Shown here piece after piece: positions 8,164 through 17,072 of a stretch of DNA of 64,000 bases (the stretch's first letter is position 1; the number at the start of each line of letters is the position of its first letter). Below the pieces are notes generated by a model, which saw nothing but the letters and a program-made list of their open reading frames with translations, made no database searches and was not told where the DNA came from. A program made the position numbers and the translations under genes. The DNA is from Microbulbifer sp. YPW1 (GTDB taxonomy: Bacteria; Pseudomonadota; Gammaproteobacteria; Pseudomonadales; Cellvibrionaceae). The stretch lies in the NCBI RefSeq assembly GCF_013367775.1, contig NZ_CP055157.1, positions 310,001 to 374,000 on the forward strand. The letters run 5' to 3'.

Positions 8164-9561
8164 ATGAGCCACATCCTGATCGTAGAAGATGAAGCCATTA
8201 TCCGTACAGCACTGCGCAAGCTGCTGGAGAGGCACCGCTACAAGATCAGTGAAGCCGGCTCAGTTCGAGAAGCGACCACCAAGTTTCGCATCACGGACAT
8301 GGACCTGATTATTTCCGACCTGCGCCTGCCCGGCGCTCCCGGCACCGATCTGCTGAAACTTGCTGGTGACGTACCGGTACTGATCATGACCAGCTATGCG
8401 AGCCTGCGCTCCGCGGTGGATTCCATGCGTATGGGCGCGGCGGACTACATCGCCAAACCCTTTGATCACGACGAGATGCTGGCCACCGTGCGCCGGGTAA
8501 TCGGCAAGGCGGAGCAGAATCGTGCCGCCGGTGCCGCCGCCGCAGACAGCAAGGCCGAAGGTCGCGCCATTGCGGGCATGATCGGCGACAGCCCGGTCAT
8601 GCGCGATCTTTATGCGCGTATCCACAAGGTGGCCCCCACCGACGCCACTGTACTGGTACACGGCGAGACCGGCACCGGTAAGGAACTGGTGGCGCGAGCG
8701 ATTCACGAAGAGAGTAAACGCAACGGCAAGCCCCTGATCTCGGTGAACTGTGCGGCGATTCCCGAAACCCTGATTGAAGCGGAACTCTTTGGTCACGAAA
8801 AAGGCGCCTTTACCGGTGCCCAGACCGCCCGCGAGGGCCTGATTGCCGCCGCCGATGGCGGCACCCTGTTCCTGGATGAGATCGGCGAACTGCCCCTGGA
8901 AGCCCAGGCGCGACTGCTGCGGGTCCTGCAGGAGGGCGAAGTACGGCCCATCGGCGCCATCGAATCCCGCAAGGTTAACGTACGGCTGGTTGCGGCAACC
9001 CACAGGAACCTCCGCCAGCTATCCGCCGAGCGCAAGTTCCGGGAAGACCTTTATTACCGTATCAATGTGGTCCAGATGACCCTGCCGCCCCTGCGCGAGC
9101 GCGGCAAGGATGTGCTGTCCATCTCCGAAAGCCTGCTGAAGAAGTTCTGCGGCAAGATCAACCGCCCTATTTTGAAACTGTCACCGGAGGCGGTCCAGGC
9201 GGTAACAACCTACACCTGGCCGGGCAATGTGCGCGAACTGGAGAACGCTATCCAGCGCGCGGTGATTCTCACCGAGGACAGTGACGAGATCGACCATCGC
9301 ACCCTGGATATCGACCTGGACCTGGTCCCCATAGAGGAAGCCGATCCAGAGCGTCGTCCGCGCAGTAACAGCCTGCACGCCGATCCCCGCGAAGACCTGT
9401 CACTGGAAGATTACTTTGCCCGCTTCGTCCTCGAACACCAGGAAACCATGAGCGAGACCGAGTTGGCCAAGAAGCTGGGTGTGAGCCGAAAATGCCTGTG
9501 GGAGCGCCGCCAGAAGCTCGGCATCCCGCGCAAGAAGGCCAAGCGCGTCGCCGAAGCCTGA
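8164..9561 (+). CDS. cbrB: CbrB NtrC-family sigma-54 response regulator
   Basis: 465 residues: receiver domain (1-120, phosphoacceptor Asp52 in ISDLRLPG), AAA+ sigma-54 activation domain (about 140-375) and Fis-type helix-turn-helix (about 420-460). The Walker A motif is GETGTGKE, the sigma-54 contact loop is intact (GAFTGA), and the Walker B-like LFLDEIGE is present. It should activate -24/-12 promoters when phosphorylated by CbrA. Such a promoter, with GTAACA-type inverted repeats upstream, lies 420 bp downstream of its stop. A Rho-independent terminator follows within 20 bases. Confidence 0.94.
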   Translation: MSHILIVEDEAIIRTALRKLLERHRYKISEAGSVREATTKFRITDMDLIISDLRLPGAPGTDLLKLAGDVPVLIMTSYASLRSAVDSMRMGAADYIAKPFDHDEMLATVRRVIGKAEQNRAAGAAAADSKAEGRAIAGMIGDSPVMRDLYARIHKVAPTDATVLVHGETGTGKELVARAIHEESKRNGKPLISVNCAAIPETLIEAELFGHEKGAFTGAQTAREGLIAAADGGTLFLDEIGELPLEAQARLLRVLQEGEVRPIGAIESRKVNVRLVAATHRNLRQLSAERKFREDLYYRINVVQMTLPPLRERGKDVLSISESLLKKFCGKINRPILKLSPEAVQAVTTYTWPGNVRELENAIQRAVILTEDSDEIDHRTLDIDLDLVPIEEADPERRPRSNSLHADPREDLSLEDYFARFVLEHQETMSETELAKKLGVSRKCLWERRQKLGIPRKKAKRVAEA

Positions 9562-9578
9562 CCCCACGCCGAAATCTC

Positions 9579-9618
9579 AAAAAAAAGCCCGGACAGTAAC
9601 CGCTGCCCGGGCTTTTTT
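9579..9618 (+). terminator. Rho-independent terminator of cbrB
   Basis: GCCCGG pairs with CCGGGC, extended by CAG/CTG across one mismatch, followed by six T residues at 9613-9618 and preceded by an A-run. It starts about 17 bases after the cbrB stop and separates cbrB from the downstream RNA locus. Confidence 0.88.
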
Positions 9619-9847
9619 ATGTCCGGCACTGCCGCCCCCGCCAGACCGGCCCCTACCGCGCCCAGCACAAGCACCCGACAGGGCTTTTCGGCAAGGTAAC
9701 GACACGCGGGTAGCGCCGCCCCACAAGGTTCCCACATTCCGTCACCGCCCCACGGGAAAGCAAAAATCCATTGAAAATCAACAGCTTGCATTGACATCCG
9801 GGGGTCGAAAGGTGACCTGATGTGCGTGAGCACCGGAGCGGAAATTG

Positions 9848-9908
9848 GTAACAAGTGAAAGTGTTACCCCCTCTCACAGTGGAGTAACAACTGCCGCGCT
9901 ATGCGTAA
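9848..9908 (+). promoter_or_regulatory. Putative CbrB upstream activator sites
   Basis: GTAACA at 9848-9853, TGTTAC at 9862-9867, GTAACA at 9884-9889 and GTAAC at 9904-9908. The middle two form an inverted repeat with a 16-base spacer. The Pseudomonas CbrB site, as I recall it, is TGTTAC and GTAACA about 14 bases apart, so the spacing is close but not identical. The sites are about 100-135 bp upstream of a -24/-12 promoter, the normal distance for a sigma-54 activator. An AT-rich stretch (9934-9980) that could allow bending lies between them. Confidence 0.6.
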
Positions 9909-9983
9909 CGGAAATCTGTATTTACACGACACAAAAAAGTTCCTCAAAAAGTTAACTTATTGATTTTTAAGAACTTTTTAAAG

Positions 9984-10000
9984 TTGGCACGCTATCTGCT
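9984..10000 (+). promoter_or_regulatory. Sigma-54 (-24/-12) promoter of the CrcZ-like RNA
   Basis: TTGGCACGCTATCTGCT: the invariant GG (9986-9987) and GC (9998-9999) are exactly 10 bases apart, and TGGCACG matches the -24 consensus fully. Transcription would begin near 10011. Confidence 0.85.
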
Positions 10001-10010
10001 TTGTATAGGT

Positions 10011-10425
10011 CAAACAACAAGAACAGCCAAGAATAAAAATAAATGACTGTTTAAGCCCTAATAACAACTGACAATAAGTGGGCGCAACACAATAAGAATA
10101 ATGAGAACGGGCAGATCGACAATAAAAACCAAAGTGATCGATGCCGGAGCAAAAATTGAGCAATAAAAATAATAAGGCTCAGAACAACAATAAAAATAAA
10201 CAAAAAGTACTAAAAATAACGACTAATAATAAAAATAAACAATAAGAATAAAGAGAAATAACAAAAACAATAACTTGTAGAAGACAACAAAAATAACGAC
10301 AAGCACGTGACAAACTGACTGATTGTGCCTGGGAAAGGGTTTGCTGAAAAGCAAATTGATAGCGCAAGGATGCCGCTGCCTTCATACCAAATAAGAATAA
10401 TTCCCTTCTTTTCTTTGTTTTATTC
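10011..10425 (+). ncRNA. crcZ: CrcZ-like Hfq/Crc-sequestering small RNA (3' end approximate)
   Basis: No credible ORF. From the predicted start at about 10011, the transcript contains at least ten A-rich clusters of the AANAANAA type, for example AACAACAA (10013), AAGAATAA (10029), AATAACAA (10060), AATAAGAA (10091) and long runs at 10183-10206, 10225-10253 and 10256-10273; a last one is at 10390. This is the pattern by which Pseudomonas CrcZ binds Hfq with Crc to relieve catabolite repression. Location between cbrB and pcnB and a sigma-54 promoter behind putative CbrB sites match the Pseudomonas locus. A TTTGCT / AGCAAA hairpin with GAAA loop (10340-10355) and a T-rich tract (10401-10425) are candidate 3' features, but I see no textbook terminator, so the end is uncertain. 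Identification rests on synteny and motif density. Confidence 0.75.
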
Positions 10426-10596
10426 AATGTATGCACACCGTTTGCTGGCCCCCGCAAGGAGCGGGACCGGCAGCTGTGCATTGCTGTGTGTTAGAATCCG
10501 CCTCCACAATAGTCCGGAATCACGTCCTCTCGGTGCGCCCCCGGATCAACACAGCGGCCCAATGACAATCGGGCTGCGGATAACACAGTAAGCCGT

Positions 10597-12069
10597 ATGT
10601 TCAATTCCCTGATCAGCAGTATCAAACGCTGGCACAGCAAGCCCAAAGCCACAGACAAGGCATCCGCCAGTGAAGCCAGCTCCGGCGGGGGCAAGCCGCC
10701 GCAAAAGCGGGGCCGCAAATCGCGCCCCAGCCCGAGTAGATCCCGGGTCGTCGTTCCCCGCAGCGATCACAACCTTTCGCGACGGGACGTCAGCCGTGCA
10801 GCACTCACGGTCATGAAGCGCCTGCAGGAAGCCGGGTTCGAGGCCTATATTGTGGGCGGCGGTGTACGCGACCTGCTACTGGGTGGCCACCCCAAAGATT
10901 TTGACGTCGCCACCGACGCCACTCCGGAACAGGCCAAGCAGCTGTTCCGCGGCGCCCGTATCGTCGGCCGTCGCTTCCGCATCCTGCACGCCCGCATTGG
11001 CCGCGAGGTCATTGAGGTCACCACCTTCCGCGGCCACCACAGTGATGGCGAGGCCCATGAAGCCCAGCAATCCGAGCACGGCATGCTGCTGCGGGACAAC
11101 GTCTACGGCGACCTGGAAAGTGATGCAGTGCGTCGCGACTTCACCGTCAACGCGCTCTACTACACCACCAACGGGTTCGAAATCCACGACTACACCGGCG
11201 GCATCGAAGATATCGAGCAGCGCCGGATCCGGATGATCGGCGACCCGGAGACCCGCTACAAAGAAGACCCGGTGCGCATGTTGCGCGCGGTGCGCTTTGC
11301 CGCCAAGCTGGACTTCGATATCGAGCCCGCCACGGCCGCACCACTCGAGGAGCTGGCGCCGCTGCTGCGCAACATTGCCCCCGCGCGCCTGTTTGACGAG
11401 GTGCTCAAGCTACTGATGAGCGGCCACGGTGTGCGCACCTTCGAACTGATGTGCGAGCACCACCTGTGGCCGCACCTGTTCCCGGACAATGCCAGCCAGC
11501 TGGATAACCCGGAGGCCCTCGCCCTTACCCGTTTGGCCCTGCGCAACACCGACCAGCGGATTCGCAACGACCAGCGGGTAACCCCGGCCTTCCTGTATGC
11601 AGCGTTGCTGTGGCCAGCGGTGAATTCCGAGCAAAAGTTCCTGATCGACAAAGGCATCCCGCCGGTACCGGCGCTGGCCCAGGCCGCACAGAAGATCACC
11701 AGTAACCAGCTGGTGCACACCGCTGTTCCCAAACGCTTCTCCATGCCAATGCGGGAAATCTGGGACATGCAGTCCCGCCTGCCCCGCCGCGGTGGCGAGC
11801 GCGCCTTCCGCCTGATGGAAATGCCGCGTTTCCGCGCCGCTTACGACTTCCTGTTGCTGCGTGAGGAAAGTGGCGAGATCCCCGCGGGACTCGGCCAATG
11901 GTGGACCGACTTCCAGCAGGCCGACGAAGAGCTGCGTCAAAAGATGGTCCAGGATGTTCCGCGCAACGGTCCGCGCGGAGGCAAAGGCCGCGGGCGACGC
12001 AATCGCAGCGGGCGCAACCGGAACCGCAACAAGCGCCCAAACAACGGTGCGGAACACCCATCAAATTGA
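10597..12069 (+). CDS. pcnB: Poly(A) polymerase I
   Basis: 490 residues. Adds 3' poly(A) tails to RNA and so promotes decay. The class II nucleotidyltransferase signature is clear: VGGGVRDLLLG near 85-95 and the catalytic DFDVATD near 100-106. RNA-binding motifs such as RRDFTVNALYY and the neck/body region follow. The N-terminal ~55 residues and the last ~35 residues are strongly basic (Arg/Asn/Gly-rich tail), typical of PcnB and likely RNA contacts. It starts the pcnB-folK-kinase-panB run. Confidence 0.95.
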   Translation: MFNSLISSIKRWHSKPKATDKASASEASSGGGKPPQKRGRKSRPSPSRSRVVVPRSDHNLSRRDVSRAALTVMKRLQEAGFEAYIVGGGVRDLLLGGHPKDFDVATDATPEQAKQLFRGARIVGRRFRILHARIGREVIEVTTFRGHHSDGEAHEAQQSEHGMLLRDNVYGDLESDAVRRDFTVNALYYTTNGFEIHDYTGGIEDIEQRRIRMIGDPETRYKEDPVRMLRAVRFAAKLDFDIEPATAAPLEELAPLLRNIAPARLFDEVLKLLMSGHGVRTFELMCEHHLWPHLFPDNASQLDNPEALALTRLALRNTDQRIRNDQRVTPAFLYAALLWPAVNSEQKFLIDKGIPPVPALAQAAQKITSNQLVHTAVPKRFSMPMREIWDMQSRLPRRGGERAFRLMEMPRFRAAYDFLLLREESGEIPAGLGQWWTDFQQADEELRQKMVQDVPRNGPRGGKGRGRRNRSGRNRNRNKRPNNGAEHPSN

Positions 12070-12082
12070 GCGGAATTCACAA

Positions 12083-12559
12083 GTGAATCGCTGTTATATT
12101 GGCCTCGGTAGCAACCTGCAGGATCCGGCGGCACAACTGCGCAGTGCGCTGGAGCAGATGAAGGCAATCCCGGATACGACTCTGCTCGACTGCTCTGACC
12201 TGTACAGCAGTGCGCCGATCGGTCCCGGACAGCAACCGGACTATGTCAACGCCGTCGCCAGTCTGGACACCGGCCTGGCGCCTGAAGATTTGCTGGACTC
12301 GCTGCAGGCAATCGAGAACCGCCACGGCCGCGAGCGGACCCTGCGCTGGGGCGCGCGAACCCTGGACCTGGATATTCTCCTGTTCGGTACCCGACAACTG
12401 GATACCGCGCGCCTGCAAGTGCCGCACCCGCGTATGGCAGAGCGCAATTTTGTACTGGAACCACTGGCGCAACTGGCCCCGGACCTGACCATGCCCGACG
12501 GCACGCCTTTGCAGGCGCTGCTGGCCCAGTGCCCACCCAATCGATTACACCGCCTGTAA
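12083..12559 (+). CDS. folK: 6-hydroxymethyl-dihydropterin pyrophosphokinase
   Basis: 158 residues with a GTG start at 12083. The protein then begins MNRCYIGLGSNL, the conserved FolK N-terminus; the open frame upstream lies inside pcnB and is not used. It transfers pyrophosphate from ATP to 6-hydroxymethyl-dihydropterin in folate synthesis. Signature residues are GSNL (8-11), YVNAV and RWGARTLDLDILLFG (ATP and magnesium site, about 92-106). It starts 13 bases after the pcnB stop, so translational coupling is likely. Confidence 0.94.
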   Translation: MNRCYIGLGSNLQDPAAQLRSALEQMKAIPDTTLLDCSDLYSSAPIGPGQQPDYVNAVASLDTGLAPEDLLDSLQAIENRHGRERTLRWGARTLDLDILLFGTRQLDTARLQVPHPRMAERNFVLEPLAQLAPDLTMPDGTPLQALLAQCPPNRLHRL

Positions 12560-12586
12560 TCAGGGAAAAGAAAAGGAGTATCCCCG

Positions 12587-13306
12587 GTGACAAGACTTCC
12601 CACATCCGACGCTACTTCTGGCGACAATTACAGTGCAGAAAATATCGCCCAGGAACTGGATCTGGAAGGCAGGACACTACCGCGTTTTATTGCTGTGGAA
12701 GGCAATATCGGTGTCGGCAAGACCACTCTCGCCAAGAAGCTCGCGGCCACCTTCAACTACGACACCCTGCTGGAACTGCCGGAAGAGAATCCGTTCCTGG
12801 AGCGCTTTTATCGCGACCCGAAGAGCGCCGCGCTACCCACCCAGCTGCACTTCCTGCTACAGCGCTCGCAACAAATTCAGGCGCTGCGCCAGGACGATAT
12901 GTTCAAGCCAGTACGAGTGGCTGACTTCCTGATTGAAAAAGATCACCTGTTTGCAGAAGTCACCCTGGACAGCGATGAATTGCAGCTGTATCAGCAGGTT
13001 TACCAGCACCTCACCCTGGAGGCGCCGAAGCCGGACCTGGTGATTTACCTGCAGGCGCCACTGAATGTGCTGCAGGAGCGCATCCACAAACGCGGCATCG
13101 CGTCCGAGCGCAGCATCAGCAACGAATACCTGTCGACCCTCAACGAGGCCTATACCAATTTCTTCCACTACTACGACCAGGCCCCGCTGCTGATCGTCAA
13201 CTGTGCGGAGATCGATATCGTCGACCAGCAGAAAGATTACCTGCAGCTGGTGGAGTACCTGCTGAACGTCAACAGCGGACGCCACTACTACAATCCCGGC
13301 AAGTGA
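12587..13306 (+). CDS. Deoxynucleoside (deoxyadenosine/deoxyguanosine-type) kinase
   Basis: 239 residues, GTG start with a strong AAGGAG eight bases upstream. A Walker A P-loop EGNIGVGKTT lies near residue 41-50. The segments LPEENPFLERFY and DFLIEKDHLFA, and the lid-region arginines in RGIASERSIS, are typical of the dNK family, which phosphorylates deoxynucleosides for salvage. The first ~33 residues before the P-loop are polar and unlike the core. The substrate cannot be decided from sequence alone. It sits between folK and panB, where Pseudomonas has none. Confidence 0.85.
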   Translation: MTRLPTSDATSGDNYSAENIAQELDLEGRTLPRFIAVEGNIGVGKTTLAKKLAATFNYDTLLELPEENPFLERFYRDPKSAALPTQLHFLLQRSQQIQALRQDDMFKPVRVADFLIEKDHLFAEVTLDSDELQLYQQVYQHLTLEAPKPDLVIYLQAPLNVLQERIHKRGIASERSISNEYLSTLNEAYTNFFHYYDQAPLLIVNCAEIDIVDQQKDYLQLVEYLLNVNSGRHYYNPGK

Positions 13307-13374
13307 CCGGTTCAGTGCCAGATCCCTGCCCCCAAGAATTCCCGGGTTGAGAACCCGCAACGTGAGTCATTGCC

Positions 13375-14190
13375 ATGCCCTACGCCCCCGTTGAGCTGAC
13401 CAAACCGATTACCGTACAGACCCTGCGCAAGATGAAGGCCGATGGAGAAAAGTTTATCTGCGTCGCCCTCTACGATGCGCCCATGGCCGCTATGGCCCAG
13501 AAAACCGGTGTTGAAACCGTGCTGATCGGCGACTCCCTGGGGATGACCGTACTCGGCTATGACAGCACCATCCCCGTCACCATGGAACAGATGATCTACC
13601 ACGTGGAGGCCGTGGCCCGGGGCAACAAGCGATCCCTGATCATGGGCGACCTGCCGTTTATGACCTACGCCACCCCGGAGCAGGCACTGACCAACGCCAC
13701 CCGCATCATGCAGGCCGGTGCGCACATGGTGAAAATTGAGGGCGGCGCCTGGCTCGCCCCAACGGTGAAAATGCTCACCGAGCGCGGCATCCCGGTATGC
13801 GCCCACCTTGGCCTGACGCCGCAATCGGTGCACAAGCTGGGCGGTTTCCGGGTTCAAGGCCGGGACGACGACCGCGCCGGTGAAATCCTCGACGACGCCG
13901 TGCAGCTGGATGAGGCAGGTGCAGACCTGCTGGTGCTGGAGTGCGTGCCCAGCGACCTGGGTAAGCGTATTACCGACACGGTTACCATGCCCACCATCGG
14001 CATCGGCGCCGGCCCCCACACCGACGCCCAGGTACTGGTGATTAACGACATACTTGGCCTCACCGAGAAGCCGCCCAAATTCTCCAAGAACTTCCTGCAG
14101 GAAGCCGGGGACATTCCAGGCGCCCTGCGTAAATACGCGGAAGATGTGAAAAATGGCACCTTCCCGGATGATGCACACAGCTTCAGCTGA
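13375..14190 (+). CDS. panB: 3-methyl-2-oxobutanoate hydroxymethyltransferase
   Basis: 271 residues (family about 264). It makes ketopantoate from 2-oxoisovalerate and methylene-tetrahydrofolate, the first step to pantothenate. Conserved blocks: ALYDAPMAAMAQ (about 32-43), GDSLGMTVLGY (metal-binding Asp), DLPFMTY, VKIEGG, AHLGLTPQ and GIGAGPHTDAQVLV. It is downstream of folK, a linkage between folate and pantothenate genes that is widespread. panC, normally next, is absent here and must be elsewhere if the pathway is complete. Confidence 0.96.
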   Translation: MPYAPVELTKPITVQTLRKMKADGEKFICVALYDAPMAAMAQKTGVETVLIGDSLGMTVLGYDSTIPVTMEQMIYHVEAVARGNKRSLIMGDLPFMTYATPEQALTNATRIMQAGAHMVKIEGGAWLAPTVKMLTERGIPVCAHLGLTPQSVHKLGGFRVQGRDDDRAGEILDDAVQLDEAGADLLVLECVPSDLGKRITDTVTMPTIGIGAGPHTDAQVLVINDILGLTEKPPKFSKNFLQEAGDIPGALRKYAEDVKNGTFPDDAHSFS

Positions 14191-14265
14191 GTGTGCTCGA
14201 CAAATCCCAACGACCTGGCACTCGGCACAGCAAAAGCGCCCCGGCAGTAGAGACTGAGAAGTAGG

Positions 14266-15090
14266 ATGGAATTCAATACCCTGATCGAGAATGCGAAAGA
14301 TACCGCCAAGGTAACCATTCCCGGAGGCTGGACCCAGGGGCGCGCCACCTTCGGCGGCCTCGCCGCAGCGCTGCTCTATCAGCCCATGGAAGCTGCCCTG
14401 GAAGCCGCAACCCAGGGCGCCATAGCGGAAACCCCGCTGCGCTCAATGACCATTTCATTTGTCGCGCCGGCAGCAGCTGGCGAACTGGACACACGCTCCC
14501 GCGTGCTGCGCGCAGGCCGCTCGGCGGTGCAGATCGAGGCCCACGCCAGCCAGGGCGACCAGATAGTAACCGCAGCCCTTGCCAGCTTCGGCAAACCGCG
14601 ACAATCCACGATTGCGGTTTCCCCGGATGCCGCGCCACAGTTCCGCGCACCGGACGAATGTGAAGCCCTGCCCTATATCGAAGGGCTGGTGCCGGAATTT
14701 ACCCAACATTTCGACTACCGCCTGGCCGCAGGTGCCTTCCCGTTCAGTGGCAGCAGTGAACCCCATCTGGGTGGCTGGATCCGCTTTCGCGAATCCGCAG
14801 GCCCGGTCACCACCGCCCACCTGCTGGCACTGATCGACGCCTGGCCCCCGGCAGTATTGTCGATGCTGAAAGACCTGGCCGCCGCCAGCTCACTCACCTG
14901 GACCCTGGAAATGATGCCCACGGCCCACCGCGTAAAAGCCGAGCGCAGCGCAGACAGCGGCGACTGGTGGCAGTATCTGGCGGAAGTGGAGCAGGCGGAA
15001 GACGGTTACGGTGCGATTCGCGCACGGCTGTGGGATGCCGATGGCCGGCTGATGGCCCTGTCCCGGCAGACGGTTACGGTATTTGGCTGA
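14266..15090 (+). CDS. Acyl-CoA thioesterase, TesB-like double hotdog
   Basis: 274 residues, ATG preceded by a purine-rich AAGTAGG. The N-terminal hotdog has WTQGRATFGGLAAAL, a typical start of TesB-like/4HBT_3 thioesterases, and the C-terminal hotdog ends with RLWDADGRLMALSRQTV, the usual terminal strand. It probably hydrolyses acyl-CoA; chain length is unknown. It is transcribed in the same direction as panB, 75 bases downstream, and converges with zntB with 3 bases between stops. No functional link to pantothenate (the CoA precursor) can be shown, though the association is suggestive. Confidence 0.78.
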   Translation: MEFNTLIENAKDTAKVTIPGGWTQGRATFGGLAAALLYQPMEAALEAATQGAIAETPLRSMTISFVAPAAAGELDTRSRVLRAGRSAVQIEAHASQGDQIVTAALASFGKPRQSTIAVSPDAAPQFRAPDECEALPYIEGLVPEFTQHFDYRLAAGAFPFSGSSEPHLGGWIRFRESAGPVTTAHLLALIDAWPPAVLSMLKDLAAASSLTWTLEMMPTAHRVKAERSADSGDWWQYLAEVEQAEDGYGAIRARLWDADGRLMALSRQTVTVFG

Positions 15091-15093
15091 CGG

Positions 15094-16062
15094 TCAGAGC
15101 CACTTTTTCCAGCGAAAAACCACCAGCTGGACGGCCACGGTTACCGCCAGTAACGCACAGAAAATCAGGAATGCACGGGGATTTTCCGAGCCGGGAATTC
15201 CCCCCACATTGACCCCCAGCAGGCCGGTAAAGAAACCCAGCGGCAGGAAGATCGCCGCGATAATGGAAAGCACATACATGCGACTGTTGAGCTGCTCGGA
15301 GATGCGGCTCATCAGCTCTTCCTGGGTCACCGCCGCGCGCTCCCGCACCGCATCGATATCCTCAATATGCCGCAGCAGGCGGTCGCTCACTTCCCGCAGC
15401 TGCAAGCGCTCGGGCTCGCCGATCCAGTCCAGCTTTTCCACCATCAGGCGCGCCAGCGCCTCCCGCTGTGGGGAGAGGTAACGGCGCAGGGTAATGGTCT
15501 GCTTGCGCAACAGCGCCAGGTCGAGGCGCAGGCTGCCGCTGGCTCCGGCCACCACCCGATCTTCCAGCTCGTCGATGGTGTCCTCGAAGGTATCCACGGT
15601 ATCGCTCATACGCCACACCAACAGATCCGCCAATTCCACCACCAGCGCCGAACAGTTGCGCGGTCCGCGGCCACTCTCCAGTTGCTGACACAGGTCGTTC
15701 ACCGACAATAACTGCCGCTTGCGGGTACTGATCACCCGGTGTTCCTCCGCCCAAAGACGGATCGAAACCATATCTTCCGGCTGAGATTCCGGATTCAGGT
15801 TGACCCCGCGCAGGGCGATCAACAGGCCGTCGCCGATACCGGTGGTACGTGGGCGAGTTTCCTCGGTAAGCAGGGCATCGGCCACCAGCGGATCCAGCTG
15901 TGCCGCGCCACCAATCCATGCCCGGGCACCGGGGTCGCTGTAGTCCAGGTGCAGCCACAGCTTTCCCTGCTCGGGTGCCCAGGCCTCCACTTCGGGCCAG
16001 CCAATACGACGCCCGCGACCGCGGCCGTCCAACAGATAGGCGTGAATCAATCCGGATTGCAT
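15094..16062 (-). CDS. zntB: ZntB-type CorA-family zinc transporter
   Basis: 322 residues from the ATG at 16062, which has GGAGA about eight bases upstream; a GTG 30 bases earlier is less likely. A long soluble alpha-beta and helical N-terminal part is followed by two C-terminal membrane helices. The pore signature is GVNVGGIPG just after the first helix, a ZntB-type variant of the CorA GMN motif, which argues for zinc rather than magnesium. The last residues (FRWKKWL) are basic as in CorA proteins. Confidence 0.88.
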   Translation of the reverse strand: MQSGLIHAYLLDGRGRGRRIGWPEVEAWAPEQGKLWLHLDYSDPGARAWIGGAAQLDPLVADALLTEETRPRTTGIGDGLLIALRGVNLNPESQPEDMVSIRLWAEEHRVISTRKRQLLSVNDLCQQLESGRGPRNCSALVVELADLLVWRMSDTVDTFEDTIDELEDRVVAGASGSLRLDLALLRKQTITLRRYLSPQREALARLMVEKLDWIGEPERLQLREVSDRLLRHIEDIDAVRERAAVTQEELMSRISEQLNSRMYVLSIIAAIFLPLGFFTGLLGVNVGGIPGSENPRAFLIFCALLAVTVAVQLVVFRWKKWL

Positions 16063-16111
16063 GGGAACGTCTCCGCGGTCGAGGCCAGACACCGGCAGAA
16101 ATAAGGAAAAC

Positions 16112-16987
16112 TCAGCGGCTCAGGGTCAGGCTGGCACGCGCACTTTCACCGGCGCCCAGCTGCCAGCTGTTGGCGAAGGCATTGCCGTGTTCCACGCACA
16201 CAAAGCCGTGGTAGTGCTCGCCGATATCGCCAATGGTGGCCGCCAACTCCGCCCCCGGATTCCAGGTGATCACCGTATGGCAATTTTCACTGTGCGCGGT
16301 GATCGGGTTGGGGGTAACAATTTTCTGACTGGCTGGCGCCTGCTCGAATACCCGATCCACTTCGCCACCAAAGGTCTGCGGGCCTTCGAGGGTATCGCGG
16401 GCAAATCCAAGGGTCTTGTCCAGGTAACTCACACCGGAAAGCCCCTCGACCTCGACCTCGGCCACGTCTGCCACCGCGAAGTAACTGTGCAACGCCCAGC
16501 TGTATTCCGCAGCCGTGTCGGCGGTATTGGTCAGCTCGAGATCAAAGGTGAGCGATTTGCCGAGGCCGACTTTCAGCAGACACTCGAAACTGGCGGCGAA
16601 AAGGTCATCCCCCGGGTGCTGGAAACGAAACGTCAGTACAACCGTGCCGTCCGCCTGCTCTTCAGTGCCGGCGATCTCCCACAATTGGGTGCGTACCAGA
16701 CCGTGTTTGGGTTTGCTGGGGTCACTGCGGTTTTCTCCGAACCACGGCAGGCACAGCGGTACACCGCCGCGCACCGCGGTTCCGGCTTTGAAAGTGGCAC
16801 TCGGGCTCAACCACAACAGTGGCGCGCGGCCCTGTGCGGTGAACTCCAGCACCTGCGCGCCCTGCAGGGATATCACTGCGCGACACAGACCGGTTTCCAC
16901 CAGCAGTAGATCCTGACCGGGTTTGTTGTACAGGGCACCGCTGTCGGTGCGGGTGAGATATTGGGTGAGGTGGTCGAATGCTGCCAC
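16112..16987 (-). CDS. D-hexose-6-phosphate mutarotase (YeaD family)
   Basis: 291 residues using the GTG at 16987, which has GGGAG nine bases upstream; the longer open frame would run into the neighbouring gene and encodes unrelated Arg/Ser-rich sequence. Aldose 1-epimerase fold: ISLQGAQVLEF near the N-terminus, RGGVPLCLPWFG, the HGLVRTQLW segment with active-site His, LHSYFAVAD with a second conserved His, and the late FVCVEHGNA with the acidic catalytic residue. It should interconvert alpha and beta glucose-6-phosphate. It is 49 bases upstream of zntB on the same strand. Confidence 0.88.
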   Translation of the reverse strand: MAAFDHLTQYLTRTDSGALYNKPGQDLLLVETGLCRAVISLQGAQVLEFTAQGRAPLLWLSPSATFKAGTAVRGGVPLCLPWFGENRSDPSKPKHGLVRTQLWEIAGTEEQADGTVVLTFRFQHPGDDLFAASFECLLKVGLGKSLTFDLELTNTADTAAEYSWALHSYFAVADVAEVEVEGLSGVSYLDKTLGFARDTLEGPQTFGGEVDRVFEQAPASQKIVTPNPITAHSENCHTVITWNPGAELAATIGDIGEHYHGFVCVEHGNAFANSWQLGAGESARASLTLSR

Positions 16988-17072
16988 GGAACGAAACTCC
17001 CTTTCCCTGATGCCATTTTTCTTGAAATTGTTGAGAGGGTCGGCCGCGGACGCGCCCCACCCGAATGGGATA

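Noticed and set aside
10179..10481. Minus-strand frame with Leu/Phe-rich end across the A-rich RNA locus
   Set aside because: Poly-Leu/Phe arises from reading the A-rich motifs backwards; no start signal and no similarity to a protein.
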